Assembly (NCBI GenBank): GCA_963814745.1
Contig: CAWFEA010000003.1
Coordinates: 368,553 to 432,552 of the forward strand
Direction: 5' to 3'
Length of the DNA stretch: 64,000 bases
Source of the DNA: CAWBRT01 sp963814745
Lineage (GTDB): Bacteria > Acidobacteriota > Terriglobia > Terriglobales > Acidobacteriaceae
The translations under genes were made by a program, and so were the position numbers. Positions 17,112 to 26,239 of the stretch are shown piece by piece. Each line of letters begins with the position of its first letter. Within the stretch, counting starts at the first letter, position 1. A model generated the notes under the pieces. It was not told where the DNA came from. It ran no database searches and saw only the letters and a program-made list of their open reading frames with translations.

Positions 17112-17396
17112 ATGAAGTGGGTTGCCATCAAGCTGATCGAGATTTACCGGCGCTGGATATCGCCGGCGCTGCCGCCCTCGTGCCGCTTCGTGCCCACTTG
17201 CTCGGAGTATGCCATGGAAGCGCTGGACAGGCACGGAATCCTGCGCGGCACTTTTTTGGCGTTGCTCCGAATTGCGCGCTGCAACCCGCTGGGAGTCAGC
17301 GGATATGATCCTGTTCCGGTTCGCGCCGGGACCGGGCCGGAACCTTACGACCATTACTCCGAACATGCGCACGCGGGCTGTTCCACTACCGACTGA
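17112..17396 (+). CDS. yidD: Membrane protein insertion efficiency factor YidD
   Basis: A 94-residue YidD. The family hallmark IEIYRRWISPALPPSCRFVPTCSEYA, including the conserved cysteines, is complete, followed by ALDRHGILRG and RIARCNPLGVSGYDPVP. It sits 10 bp after rnpA and just before yidC, its conserved place. It is a small membrane-associated protein that assists insertion of inner-membrane proteins by YidC. Confidence 0.95.
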   Translation: MKWVAIKLIEIYRRWISPALPPSCRFVPTCSEYAMEALDRHGILRGTFLALLRIARCNPLGVSGYDPVPVRAGTGPEPYDHYSEHAHAGCSTTD

Positions 17397-17440
17397 TTGC
17401 GCCGGGTCCTTGCGGCCTGCGGCGCCGAAATGGTTAGAAC

Positions 17441-19234
17441 TTGGCTGAGTACCACAATCCACAATCTGAAACCGGCGGCGGCGGCCAGAAGAATTTCCTT
17501 CTGATCATTGCTCTTACCGTAGTTGTTCTTTTTCTCTCTCAACAGTATTTTTCCAAGAAGAATCCGCCCCCGGAGCAGAAGCCGCAGGCGCCCGCCGCGG
17601 CCACGCAGCCAGCGAGCGTAGCGCCGCCTCCCGCGCCGCCGCCCCACCATGCCCATGCCGCCGGAACCAAGCAGGCGAGCGCGGAAGCCACCACCGTGGT
17701 GGAAAACGATTTCTATCGCATCACCTTTAGCAATCGCGGCGGGCTGGTTAAATCGTGGATTCTGAAGCAGTCCCAGGACGCGCATGGCAAGCCGCTGGAG
17801 ATCGTGAACGAGCCCGGGGCGAGCCAATGGGGCTATCCACTTTCCCTGTGGACTTGGGATGAAAGCCTGCGCAACAAGCTGAACTCGGCGTTGTATGTGC
17901 CGAGCGCGACCGGCGCCATCCGGGTTCCCGGCCAGTTGACGTTCGAGTTTGCCGATGGCGATGTTACCGTGCGCAAGAGCTTCAGCTTCGATGCCAACAG
18001 TTACATCGTGCGCATCGAAAGCTCAGTCGTGCGGGGCGGCAATTACGTCACTGCCCTGCCGGCGTGGCCGGCGGGCTTCGGCGATCCGGAAGCCCCGGCC
18101 GCTTACGCCGCGCAGACCATCGATTACTCCAACGGCGAAAAGACGGTGCGCCTGAAGCCTGACAAGAAGGGCAAAGACATCAGCAACGGCAACGTCCTGC
18201 GCGGCCCCTTCGAGTATTTCGGCCCGGTCAACCAGTACTTTGCCGCGATCTTTCTGCCGGATTCCCCGCAGCAGGCTTCGGCCGCGACGTTGCGCAACCT
18301 GGCCGTCGTTCCCCATCCGCAGAAGCCCAATGAGACCGAGAAAGTCGAACTGCTGGGCGCGGCCGTAGGCAATGCCAACGGGGTGACCAAGGAACGCCTC
18401 TTCGTCGGCCCCAAAATGGTCGAGCTGCTCAAGACCGTTCGCGCCAACACCCTGGACGGGCAGCCTGGCGGCACCGACCTGAGCGGGATGATCGACTGGG
18501 GCTTCTTCGCCATCATCGCCAAGCCGCTGTTCATATGGTTGAAATGGACGCATGATCACTGGCCCTATCCGAATTGGGGCTGGTCGATCATTATCCTGAC
18601 CTTGATCATCAACATCGTCCTGTTGCCGCTTCGTCTCTACCAGATGAAATCAGCGCTGCAGATGCAGCGCATCCAGCCGCAGATACAGTCTGTCCAGAAC
18701 AAGTACAAGAAGTACCCGATGCGCGACCCGCGGCGGGCCGAGATGAACCAGGAGATCTCGGCGCTTTACAAGGAGCACAAGGTCAATCCGGCCAGCGGAT
18801 GTCTGCCGCTGCTGGTGCAGATGCCGTTCCTGTGGGCGTTCTACCAGATGCTCGCACAGGCCAACGAGCTGCGTCACGCCAGCTGGTATTGGCTGTCCGA
18901 CCTTGCGGCGCCCGATCATAAGCTGGTGCTGCCGATCCTGATCGTGGTGTCCACATTCCTCATGCAGAAGATGACGCCGCAGGCGGGCGTGAGCAAAGAG
19001 CAGCAACGGATGATGAATCTGATGATGCCGGTCATGCTCGGCTTCTTCAGCTATTCCGTGGCCTCCGGTCTGGGTCTCTACTGGGCGGTGGGCACCGTGG
19101 TTGGCATCGTTCAGCAGGCGGTCATGAATCGCACCAAGCTGGGGCAGGAGATTCACGCTCTGGCCGAGAAGCGGGCCCGCAAACAGGCGGGATTGGGAGT
19201 CGAGAAAAATGACAGCAAGATCGTGCGCCGCTGA
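17441..19234 (+). CDS. yidC: Membrane protein insertase YidC
   Basis: A 597-residue insertase that places proteins into the inner membrane, alone or with SecYEG. TM1 is near residues 17-36 (FLLIIALTVVVLFL), then a Pro/Ala-rich linker, a large periplasmic beta-sandwich domain (~85-330), and the conserved 60KD_IMP core (SIIILTLIINIVLLPLRLYQMKS ... GCLPLLVQMPFLWAFYQML ... MMNLMMPVMLGFFSYSVASGLGLYWAVG). The basic C-terminus may contact ribosomes. The frame starts at a TTG (17441, MAEYHNPQ); no better start is present. Confidence 0.96.
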   Translation: MAEYHNPQSETGGGGQKNFLLIIALTVVVLFLSQQYFSKKNPPPEQKPQAPAAATQPASVAPPPAPPPHHAHAAGTKQASAEATTVVENDFYRITFSNRGGLVKSWILKQSQDAHGKPLEIVNEPGASQWGYPLSLWTWDESLRNKLNSALYVPSATGAIRVPGQLTFEFADGDVTVRKSFSFDANSYIVRIESSVVRGGNYVTALPAWPAGFGDPEAPAAYAAQTIDYSNGEKTVRLKPDKKGKDISNGNVLRGPFEYFGPVNQYFAAIFLPDSPQQASAATLRNLAVVPHPQKPNETEKVELLGAAVGNANGVTKERLFVGPKMVELLKTVRANTLDGQPGGTDLSGMIDWGFFAIIAKPLFIWLKWTHDHWPYPNWGWSIIILTLIINIVLLPLRLYQMKSALQMQRIQPQIQSVQNKYKKYPMRDPRRAEMNQEISALYKEHKVNPASGCLPLLVQMPFLWAFYQMLAQANELRHASWYWLSDLAAPDHKLVLPILIVVSTFLMQKMTPQAGVSKEQQRMMNLMMPVMLGFFSYSVASGLGLYWAVGTVVGIVQQAVMNRTKLGQEIHALAEKRARKQAGLGVEKNDSKIVRR

Positions 19235-19437
19235 GTGCCGTCAACATCGGAGGGTGCCCAGGTTCCGCGTCGAACGAGCACTGGTTTGCAAACACCGCGC
19301 GGTTGGGATAAGCTGCGCGATTCTGGCCGGCGCTAAGCTGGGAAAAGTCTCCGGTCAGCCCCTCTCACCCCAGCGGGCAAAGCTCGCCGGGGATTATGAT
19401 TCTGGCTGGAAACACCAAGGGCCGCGAGTGGAATGAA

Positions 19438-19984
19438 ATGCCTATAACTGACAAAATCGCTACCGCCAAGCGCCTCAGTGAAGTGTTGAATTCCATCATC
19501 AAGCACGGCGATTTCCGCCTGAAGTACAAGATCACCGTCGATCCGCCTCTGCCCGAGGAGCGCGACTGGGAGAAGCCGGTGATCCTGGTTGAGCCTCTCC
19601 GGTGCCGATACGCCGCTGCTGATGGAACGAGGCGCCGAGCTGCTGCGCTCGATCGAGTACCTGGCCCTGGAGTCGCTGCGGGTCGGGTCGGAAGATCACG
19701 AGAAGGTTGCCTTCGATGCCATGGGCTTCCGCGCCGCGCGCTTCGAGGAGTTGAAGCTGGCCGCCTCGGTCGCCGCCGAAAGAGTGCGCAAGACGGGTTC
19801 GCCGTATGTCTTCGCTCCCATGTCTTCGCGGGAGCGCCGCATCGTTCACCTGGCGTTGCGCGATTCCGCGGACCTGCGCACCGAGAGCGAGGGCGAGGGA
19901 CCGAACCGGCACTTGATTGTCTATCCCAAGGACTTCAAGGGCGGTGCGCCGCGCCCCATGCCCATGCGCCGCGGCAGAAGATAA
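19438..19984 (+). CDS. jag: Jag-type R3H domain RNA-binding protein, frame-broken
   Basis: R3H-domain protein of the Jag/KhpB group, found beside yidC in many bacteria and thought to bind RNA. The start is the ATG at 19438 (MPITDKIATAKRLSEVL). The frame shifts near 19590-19600: ...WEKPVILVEPL continues as SGADTPLLMERGAELLRS one frame on, needing a one-base gain or two-base loss. The second part has a KH-like segment (RSIEYLALESLRVG) and the R3H motif SSRERRIVHLAL (Arg-x3-His). Total length, ~180 residues, is shorter than full Jag, with no long N-terminal Jag domain visible. Confidence 0.85.
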
Positions 19985-20080
19985 AGCGGGACCGCGACCA
20001 GGGGTCTCTAGTCGAGGTTTCACCCTGCGGAGCGCCGGCCGGCTGGCGGCGCCGGATGGGCGCGGCCTACAATCCCTTTC

Positions 20081-21449
20081 ATGCACCTTGACGACACCAT
20101 TGTCGCCATCTCCACCCCTCCCGGATGCGGTGGCCTTGGCGTCGTTCGTCTCTCCGGCCCCGAGTCGAAGGCGATAGCCTCGGCGATGTTGCGGCTTTCG
20201 GCCGCCCTCGAAGCCGGCCAGGGCGCGCTTCGGCGTGCTCGTCGAGCCCGGCTCGGGCGATCGCATCGATGAGGTTGTGGCCACGTATTTTGCCAAGCCC
20301 CACTCTTACACCACCGACGACATTGTCGAGATATCCTGCCACGGCTCGCCGATTGTGCTGCGGCAGGTGGTCGAGCAAGCGCTGTCGGCGGGAGCGCGCT
20401 TGGCCGAGCCGGGCGAGTTCACGATGCGGGCCTTCCTCAATGGTCGCATCGATCTCACCCAGGCGGAGGCCGTGCGCGACCTGATTCAATCCCGCACGCT
20501 CTATCAAGCCAAGGTGGCGGCGCAACAACTCGAAGGCGCACTCTCGCACCGCCTGCAGCCCATTAAGCAAATGCTGGTGGAGTTGATCGCCATGCTGGAG
20601 GCCGGAATCGACTTCGCCGAGGACGACGTGGCGGTCATGTCCGCCGCACAGATTCTGAGCCACGTTGCCGAGGTGCACGCACCGTTGACGGAACTGGCGA
20701 AGAGCTTCGCTTACGGCAAGTTCGTGCATGAAGGGCTGATGCTCGCCATTGTCGGTCGCCCCAACGTCGGCAAGTCGAGCCTCTTCAACCGGCTGGTGGA
20801 GCGCGAGCGGGCCATCGTCACCGCTACCCCCGGCACCACCCGCGACCTGGTGACGGAGACGGTCTCGCTCGGCGGCATTCCGATCAGGCTCATCGATACG
20901 GCGGGCATCAGGCAGGTGCTCGACGAGGTGGAGAGCATAGGCGTTCAGAAGTCGATGGAGGCCTTGGCCGACGCCGATCTCGTGCTGGTCGTGCTCGACG
21001 CCTCGCAACCCTTTGACAAAACCGACCGCGAGCTGTTGCAGCAGGTCGCCGGCCGCACCGCCTTCGCGGTGCTGAACAAGTGCGATCTGGCCTCTGGCGG
21101 CGTGGCCAACGACGACTTCGCAACAGATAGCGGGGTGCCGGCCGTGCGCACCTCGGCCTTGAGCGGCGAAGGCATCGCCGAGCTGCGTCAACGGATTCTG
21201 CGCCAGGTCCACGGCGACGGCCCGCAGCCGGAGGGCGGCATGCTCACCAACCTGCGCCAGCAGGAACAGGTGACGCGCACCCTGGCCGCGCTGGATGCTG
21301 CCGCCCGGTCGGTCAGGGCGAACACGCCGCATGAAATGATCCTGCTCGACCTCTATAACGCGCTCCGCGCCCTGGACGAAATTACCGGCGCAACCACCGC
21401 CGACGACATTCTGAACCTGATCTTCGGAAGCTTCTGCATCGGAAAATAG
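20081..21449 (+). CDS. mnmE: tRNA modification GTPase MnmE, frame-broken
   Basis: GTPase that with MnmG installs cmnm5 groups on wobble uridine of tRNAs. The N-terminal folate-binding domain starts MHLDDTIVAISTPPG; the G domain has GRPNVGKSS (G1), DTAGI (G3) and NKCD (G4); the C-terminus ends in FCIGK, whose Cys is catalytic. The frame breaks near 20218-20226: EAGQ is followed one frame later by RFGVLVEPGSGD, consistent with one extra G in a CCAGGGCG run. The gene is probably intact in the cell. An integrase gene begins 184 bp after the stop, and mnmG/rsmG/parAB, often found next, are absent. Confidence 0.93.
21432..21449 (+). other. Probable genomic-island attachment site at the mnmE 3' end
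   Basis: The last 18 bases of mnmE (ttctgcatcggaaaatag, encoding FCIGK-stop) correspond to the site used by SGI1-type and related islands in other bacteria. An integrase gene follows directly. I did not find a second copy of this core in the window, so the far junction is outside, lost or diverged. Confidence 0.55.
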
Positions 21450-21535
21450 ACAGGCTTCCAAGGCCGTTCAATGAAATGTAGAAATCCGCATAATTTCCTT
21501 GCAAAATCGAGAGTTAGTGTCCTACAATGTCCAAT

Positions 21536-21619
21536 GGGAGACATAGACAGCCGATCAATGATATGTCTCCAGTATGTCTCCAAACGAGGATATGTCTCCA
21601 GAATGGCTCTGGAGACATA
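21536..21619. repeat. Iteron-like TATGTCTCCA repeats upstream of the integrase
   Basis: The 10-mer TATGTCTCCA occurs three times in direct orientation (21562-21571, 21573-21582, 21591-21600) and once inverted (21610-21619). A one-mismatch inverted copy lies at 21536-21545. The cluster lies between mnmE and the integrase start at 21634. It fits arm-type binding sites of the integrase or excision factor, or an operator controlling the integrase. Confidence 0.7.
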
Positions 21620-21633
21620 CGAAAGGAGCAAGA

Positions 21634-22839
21634 ATGGCACTCACGGACACTGGAATCCGGGCTTTGAAGCCAAGGGCCGGGCGGTACATGGTGAGCGATG
21701 GCCGGGGGCTTTCGCTAGACATTCTGCCCAGCGGCAAAATGTCCTGGCTGTATCGGTATTACCTGGACGGCAAGTATGGGAAGGTGACTCTAGGCCGGTA
21801 TCCCGATTTGTCCCTGAAGGCGGCGCGCGGGAGGCGGGACGAGCTGGCGGCGCAAGTGGCAAGCGGCAAGTCTCCCGCCCTGGAAGCGAAGCAAAGGCGC
21901 GCGGGGATGAGCACCAATCCCACCGTGAGAGAGTTTGGGGAGCGGTACTACAAAGAGCAAGTGCTGAGGCGCTGGAAAGACCCGAAAAACATTCGGCGCT
22001 ATCTCGATAACGAGGTCTTCCCCACCCTTGGGGAAAAGGCTCTCAAGGATGTGAACGCCCTGGACGTGCAAGGGCTGGTGTACCGCAAGCGGGACAATGG
22101 GCGCATCGCGGCGGCGATCCAACTTCGCATGGTGTTGAAGCAGATTTTCGATTATGCGATTGAAACACGGCTGCTGACGGTCAATCCCGCCGCGATGGTG
22201 GCAACCCGCTACATCGGCAAGGCCCGCAAGCGTGCCCGCGTGCTCACGCCGAAAGAGATTCGCCTGTACCTGCGCACCATCTACCAATCGAACATGCGGC
22301 GGCAATTCAAGCTGGCCCTGCATATCATCCTGTTGACCCTTTCCCGCAAGTCGGAACTGTTGCTGGCGCGGTGGGAGCATGTGAACTTTGAAGCCGGGGA
22401 GTGGCTGATCCCGGAAGAGAACGCAAAGGCGGGCAAGCCGCACATCGTTTACCTTTCAACACAAGTGGCCGCGATGCTCCAAGAGTTGAAGGCCCTGGCC
22501 GGGGATTCCGCGCTGGTAATGCCGGGCCGGGGAAGCCTTGCAAGGCCCTTCGCAAAGAATGCTCTCAATAAGGCCCTGGAGGGGCTGACGTTCGACATGG
22601 ACCCGCTGACCATCCACGATCTGCGCAGAACGGGCGCAACGCTGCTCACAGAGCATGGCTTCAATCGAGACGTGATCGAAAAGGCCCTGAGCCATGAGGC
22701 TGAGGGAATCCGGGCCGTCTACATCGTTGCCGAGTTTGCAGAGCAGCGCAAGAAGATGCTGCAATGGTGGGCTGACTACGTGGATGGCATCGTGAATGAA
22801 TCCAAGGTGATCGTTGGCAACTTCGGAACCATTGCTTAG
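21634..22839 (+). CDS. P4-type tyrosine integrase (DUF4102 N-terminal domain)
   Basis: A 401-residue integrase starting at the ATG at 21634 with GAAAGGAG upstream. The N-terminal Arm domain is MALTDTGIRALKPRAGRYMVSDGRGL ... LGRYPDLSLKAAR, then a core-binding domain and catalytic domain with Arg in LSRKSELLLARW, HDLRRTGATLL (box II His and Arg), and LSHEAEGIRAVY (His and nucleophile Tyr). This class integrates islands at tRNA or housekeeping gene 3' ends. Its place just after mnmE makes it the likely driver of the island to its right. Confidence 0.93.
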   Translation: MALTDTGIRALKPRAGRYMVSDGRGLSLDILPSGKMSWLYRYYLDGKYGKVTLGRYPDLSLKAARGRRDELAAQVASGKSPALEAKQRRAGMSTNPTVREFGERYYKEQVLRRWKDPKNIRRYLDNEVFPTLGEKALKDVNALDVQGLVYRKRDNGRIAAAIQLRMVLKQIFDYAIETRLLTVNPAAMVATRYIGKARKRARVLTPKEIRLYLRTIYQSNMRRQFKLALHIILLTLSRKSELLLARWEHVNFEAGEWLIPEENAKAGKPHIVYLSTQVAAMLQELKALAGDSALVMPGRGSLARPFAKNALNKALEGLTFDMDPLTIHDLRRTGATLLTEHGFNRDVIEKALSHEAEGIRAVYIVAEFAEQRKKMLQWWADYVDGIVNESKVIVGNFGTIA

Positions 22840-22849
22840 CCCGCTGGGT

Positions 22850-23962
22850 TCATTGAGCCTGTATGTTCACACCAGAACTGCGCAATCTCCTGAAAAAAGC
22901 TTCGGCGATGTCCTCAGCCTCCGATTGAACAGCCTGTCGCGCCGCGCCCAATCCCCGGATGATCGCTCCCTGCCTGTCAGTCGCCACGGCACCATAGCTA
23001 AGGAAAATTGTCAGTACCTGCTCATGCCCCAGGTTCTGACTCCATGCCTTGAATTCTTCGGGTGAGTTGCAGACCTCTTCGCCAAGCCGCGCCAGCGTCT
23101 TGCGTATGCTGTGCGGGTGGAAATAGGGCAAGGCCGCGCGCTCGAATGCCTCACGAAATACCTTGCGGATTGGCTCGGCACTGCTCCAGTGCGCTCTTTC
23201 CAACCCTGCCGTTTCAAACTGGCGCGTCTGCCCTACTACGATGCGCGTTGCCGGAAACAGCGGATCGTCATTGCCCCAGAGCTTCTCTTCCCGCAGAAGT
23301 CGCACCCAGTCCGTCACAATCTCCCGAATTTCATCACCCACGGAAAAAAAATACGTCACAAAGGTCTTGCTGAATTTCGTCCTCACTTCGCGTGCATCCT
23401 GCTGGACGCAGCCTTCTTTCAGGTCCACATGCTTGAGCTTCATGGAAGCGATGGCCGAATCCCGCGCGCCGGTCAAGAGCGTGAAGGCTACCAGAGCGCG
23501 GTTCCGGCGCTCAATCTCGTTCTCGTGTGGCATCGTCTCAATCACGCGCTTTACCTGCTCCAGCGTCGGCGCTTTCCGTTCCCGCTGGGCTGTGGCAATG
23601 CGCGTGTCTTTCTCCGATAGGTTGAAGTAGTCGGCATCGGAATACTGAAGGCGCGCCCTGTACCCCGGCTGCCCTGCAAGCCAAAAAAAGAATTGCTTCA
23701 ACTGTGTCAGAGTGGCATGTAAAGTCGCCTTGCTCAACTTCTCCCCGGACCTCTGCCCCGTTTGCCCCGCCAGATGCTGCTTGAACGCTATCGCCTGCTG
23801 AAAGTGGAACGCCTTAAAGCTCCGATACCGGGTGTACTCTTCAAACCGGCTCAGGGCCTTCGCGGCGGCGTCCACCGTCGGCTCGCTGTGCCGCTTGGCT
23901 TCTTTTAGATAAGCGAAGTATCTGCGCTTAATCCGCTCATTTTCGGGATTGTGTTTCGTCAT
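22850..23962 (-). CDS. Second tyrosine recombinase
   Basis: A 370-residue tyrosine recombinase convergent with the P4-type integrase (10 bp between stops). It has an N-terminal core-binding domain (~20-130) and a catalytic domain with Arg in LTGARDSAIASMKL, HPHSIRKTLARL (His and Arg), LGHEQVLTIFLSYG (His and probable nucleophile Tyr). It is unrelated in style to the neighbouring integrase. Its 5' end overlaps the opening of a truncated DUF3631 gene on the plus strand, suggesting it arrived with a separate insertion. Confidence 0.88.
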   Translation of the reverse strand: MTKHNPENERIKRRYFAYLKEAKRHSEPTVDAAAKALSRFEEYTRYRSFKAFHFQQAIAFKQHLAGQTGQRSGEKLSKATLHATLTQLKQFFFWLAGQPGYRARLQYSDADYFNLSEKDTRIATAQRERKAPTLEQVKRVIETMPHENEIERRNRALVAFTLLTGARDSAIASMKLKHVDLKEGCVQQDAREVRTKFSKTFVTYFFSVGDEIREIVTDWVRLLREEKLWGNDDPLFPATRIVVGQTRQFETAGLERAHWSSAEPIRKVFREAFERAALPYFHPHSIRKTLARLGEEVCNSPEEFKAWSQNLGHEQVLTIFLSYGAVATDRQGAIIRGLGAARQAVQSEAEDIAEAFFRRLRSSGVNIQAQ

Positions 23963-24368
23963 AGTTTCTCACCCTTTGATTGATATTGAAGGGACGCCCT
24001 GGGCCGAGTGGAAGGACGGCAAGCCCATCACGAAGAACGGAATTGCAAAGCTGTTGAAGCCTTACGAAATCTATTCTCGCTGTGTCCGAGAAGGAAAAGA
24101 AGTCTTCAAGGGCTACTACATGGCCGCCTTCGCGGACGCTTGGAACCGCTACCTACGTACCGATACACTTTATCCCCCCTCTGCAATCGTTACATCGTTA
24201 CAACCCGCGAAAACACAGGGCGAAATCCAGGTTTGCGGGTCGCTACAAGAATCCTGTGTAACGACTGAAAAAAGTGAGGAAGAACCGCTCCCAGAGCCGG
24301 TTGTAACGACTGTAACGAGTGTGAAGGGGGTAATAGGGGAAAAACGGCTGACGGAGGTGGAAATATGA
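23949..24368 (+). pseudogene. Truncated DUF3631 protein, C-terminal part
   Basis: The frame opens with TTG in the 5' end of the opposite-strand recombinase gene. From about residue 13 it reads like the C-terminal end of DUF3631 proteins, which often sit behind a primase or helicase module in mobile elements (EGTPWAEWKDGKPITKNGIAKLLKPYEI ... KGYYMAAFADAWNRYL). A Ser/Thr/Glu-rich tail follows. The large N-terminal part is missing, apparently removed where the recombinase gene was joined. It could still be translated as a short protein; the ATG of the next gene overlaps its stop by four bases. Confidence 0.65.
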
Positions 24369-24886
24369 CCGCAGTCGAGCTTGTTGAGCAGGTGGCAGCA
24401 GCGGGTGGATGCCTGACCCTTACCGATGATGGTAAGCACATCCGGGCCGCCCTGCCGGAAGATGCGCTTGCCCTGGTTGACGTTCTGCGGGAACGCAAGC
24501 CCGAAGTGATACGCCTGCTGCGGGCACGGAAGATGACCTGTTACATCCATGGCGAACGAGCGAAATGGTGGAACCGCCCTGATGGTTCGCCAGTCTGCGG
24601 GCTATGCCATCCTGATCCGTACACCCTGGCCGTCAAGCAAACCAGGAGCAGCGGACCGCCCGAGATGCCGGCAGGCGTCCGCTTACTGGACTGGAAGCCG
24701 AAGCAACCGCCGGTAGCAATTACCACTTGGGCAGTGGTCAACGATGTGCCGCAGCTCGTCCGCGCCACCCTTGAGCAATTGCGCGCGGCTCTCGACGGCA
24801 ATAACTGGCACGCCGGCAATCGGAGTGTGCGCGAGCTGGTGGACCGCCTGGAGCAGTGCGGCGTGCAAGTTGAGGTCACAAGATGA
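24365..24886 (+). CDS. Hypothetical mobile-element protein with TubC-like N-terminus
   Basis: A 173-residue protein, start ATGA-overlapping the preceding frame. Residues 1-55 (VELVEQVAAAGGCLTLTDDGKHIRAALPEDAL ... LRERKPEVIRLLRARK) resemble the small TubC-type docking fold often seen at the edge of primase-like proteins. Next is a possible metal site (CYIHGE ... PVCGLCHP). The rest has no recognised domain. It is part of a tightly packed set of four plus-strand genes, probably replication or maintenance functions of the element. Confidence 0.6.
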   Translation: MTAVELVEQVAAAGGCLTLTDDGKHIRAALPEDALALVDVLRERKPEVIRLLRARKMTCYIHGERAKWWNRPDGSPVCGLCHPDPYTLAVKQTRSSGPPEMPAGVRLLDWKPKQPPVAITTWAVVNDVPQLVRATLEQLRAALDGNNWHAGNRSVRELVDRLEQCGVQVEVTR

Positions 24887-25095
24887 CGAGTCCTAAGCAA
24901 TTGGAAGGGAATCGCACCGCAGAGCGACTCTTCCCAATCGGCACCAGGATTCGGTTGAGGTTCAGTCCCGACAGCGGTGAGACCGGCGAAGTGGTTGGCT
25001 ACGAGCGGGGCAAGGTTCGGGTCTTGTGGCTCGACTGGAACCGTGAAGGCCGTTACATGGCGTGCTCCCTGCTCAAGACGGAGAACAGACCGTGA
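24883..25095 (+). CDS. Small hypothetical protein, SH3-like
   Basis: A 70-residue protein overlapping the previous gene by four bases (ATGA). The sequence FPIGTRIRLRFSPDSGETGEVVGYERGKVRVLWLDW has the alternating beta pattern of a small SH3/KOW-like barrel. Function unknown; translational coupling suggests it works with its neighbours. Confidence 0.55.
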   Translation: MTSPKQLEGNRTAERLFPIGTRIRLRFSPDSGETGEVVGYERGKVRVLWLDWNREGRYMACSLLKTENRP

Positions 25096-25400
25096 ACGGA
25101 AAGCGTAAGGCCCTCGAAGACGCAATTAGCTTTCTCCAGGAAGCATTACCCGGCCATGACTGCGGCGTTACCAGCGCCGAGGTGTTTAGCATGGCTGCCC
25201 AACGGGGCATCTCAGAACGCACCCTGCGCCGAGCTATCGCCAAGTTGCGCCCGAGGATGTTTGCCAGTCAGCATGGTTGGCACGGCCCGTGGCATCTGCA
25301 TTGGCGTGACGAAGCGTCCGCAACGAGGCTGGCGGAACGGGAAGTCAAGCTGGCGGAATTGAAAGCTAGACTCGCGCGACTAGAAAACGCTAATCAGTAA
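25092..25400 (+). CDS. Small HTH protein resembling the C-terminal domain of RepA-like ATPases
   Basis: A 102-residue protein starting at GTG 25092, overlapping the previous stop (GTGA). AISFLQEALPGHDCGVTSAEVFSMAAQRGISERTLRRAIAKL has the form of the winged helix that follows AAA/RepA-type helicases in phage and plasmid replication proteins. A coiled-coil-like tail ends the protein. It is probably a DNA-binding accessory of the element. Confidence 0.6.
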   Translation: MNGKRKALEDAISFLQEALPGHDCGVTSAEVFSMAAQRGISERTLRRAIAKLRPRMFASQHGWHGPWHLHWRDEASATRLAEREVKLAELKARLARLENANQ

Positions 25401-25493
25401 GACACTTGGCAGTCCGTGTTCTTGAGTAGGCACAGGCTGCCAAGCAACCAAAGTTGCAAATTGCCTGATGATTTCGATAAATCTGGAGGCGTG

Positions 25494-26030
25494 ATGGGTG
25501 GCTTTGGCAGCGGGCGGCATTGGCTTAGCAGAAAGTCAACGACCTTTGAATATCGGCGGTTGGACGTGCGGCGCTGGCAACGGGACGGCCTGTTAGTTCC
25601 GGGCCGATCCTTCGGCTTGCAATGGATACCAAACGGCGAAGTGGTTGCCTCCGTCTACGTGCGTGTTAGAGACGATACGGTGCTCTTATGCTACGGGCAC
25701 CGCACGAGCGGAGGAGCCTGGCAAACCGAACAACAATATCCCGTCCGCCTGCAATGGACACCCTGCAATTACGGCGGGCGGCGAGCTTGGTTCCGTTGCC
25801 CAGCGCGCGGCTGCGGGCGACGTGTGGCGATTCTGTACGGCGCCGGCGGCATCTTCGCCTGTCGGCACTGCTGCAGGCTCGGGTATCACAGCCAGCGAGA
25901 ATCGGCCCTTGATCGAGCGCTGTACCGGACGCAGGCGATCCGCATGAAGCTGGGCGGCTCCGGCAATATCCTGCTACCCTTCCCACCGAAGCCGAAAGGG
26001 ATGCACCGACGCACGTACCAGCGGCTTTAG
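25494..26030 (+). CDS. Conserved mobile-element protein of unknown function (MGGFGSGR type)
   Basis: A 178-residue protein starting at ATG 25494 (MGGFGSGRHWLSRKSTTFEYRRLDVRRW), with GGAGG upstream. The opening, a central beta-rich region (LQWIPNGEVVASVYVRVRD) and a zinc-binding segment (FRCPARGCGRRVAILYG ... FACRHCCRLGYHSQRES) are typical of a protein family common on phages and integrated elements. Function unknown; the Cys pattern suggests a zinc ribbon that could bind nucleic acid. Confidence 0.65.
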   Translation: MGGFGSGRHWLSRKSTTFEYRRLDVRRWQRDGLLVPGRSFGLQWIPNGEVVASVYVRVRDDTVLLCYGHRTSGGAWQTEQQYPVRLQWTPCNYGGRRAWFRCPARGCGRRVAILYGAGGIFACRHCCRLGYHSQRESALDRALYRTQAIRMKLGGSGNILLPFPPKPKGMHRRTYQRL

Positions 26031-26239
26031 ATCGACGCGGCAGAGCACGAGCGAGGGTTTATGAGCGTCATGGCCGCTTGCTTGGATAAATTCAAGCGCG
26101 CATAGACGATCTGTAATGTGCGACTCCTTCTAGGAGAAGGCGCGGGGCCTGTTTTCCGATCTAACAAGGGCATCACGTCGCCAGTTCCAGTTCGAGTGAA
26201 ATCTTCACAGTTACGCTTGATGGTTGTGCCGTGCCATGG

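Noticed and set aside
20079..21461. A 460-codon minus-strand open frame
   Set aside because: It is antisense to mnmE, whose G1, G3, G4 and FCIGK motifs are clear; the antisense product is biased in composition with no domain.
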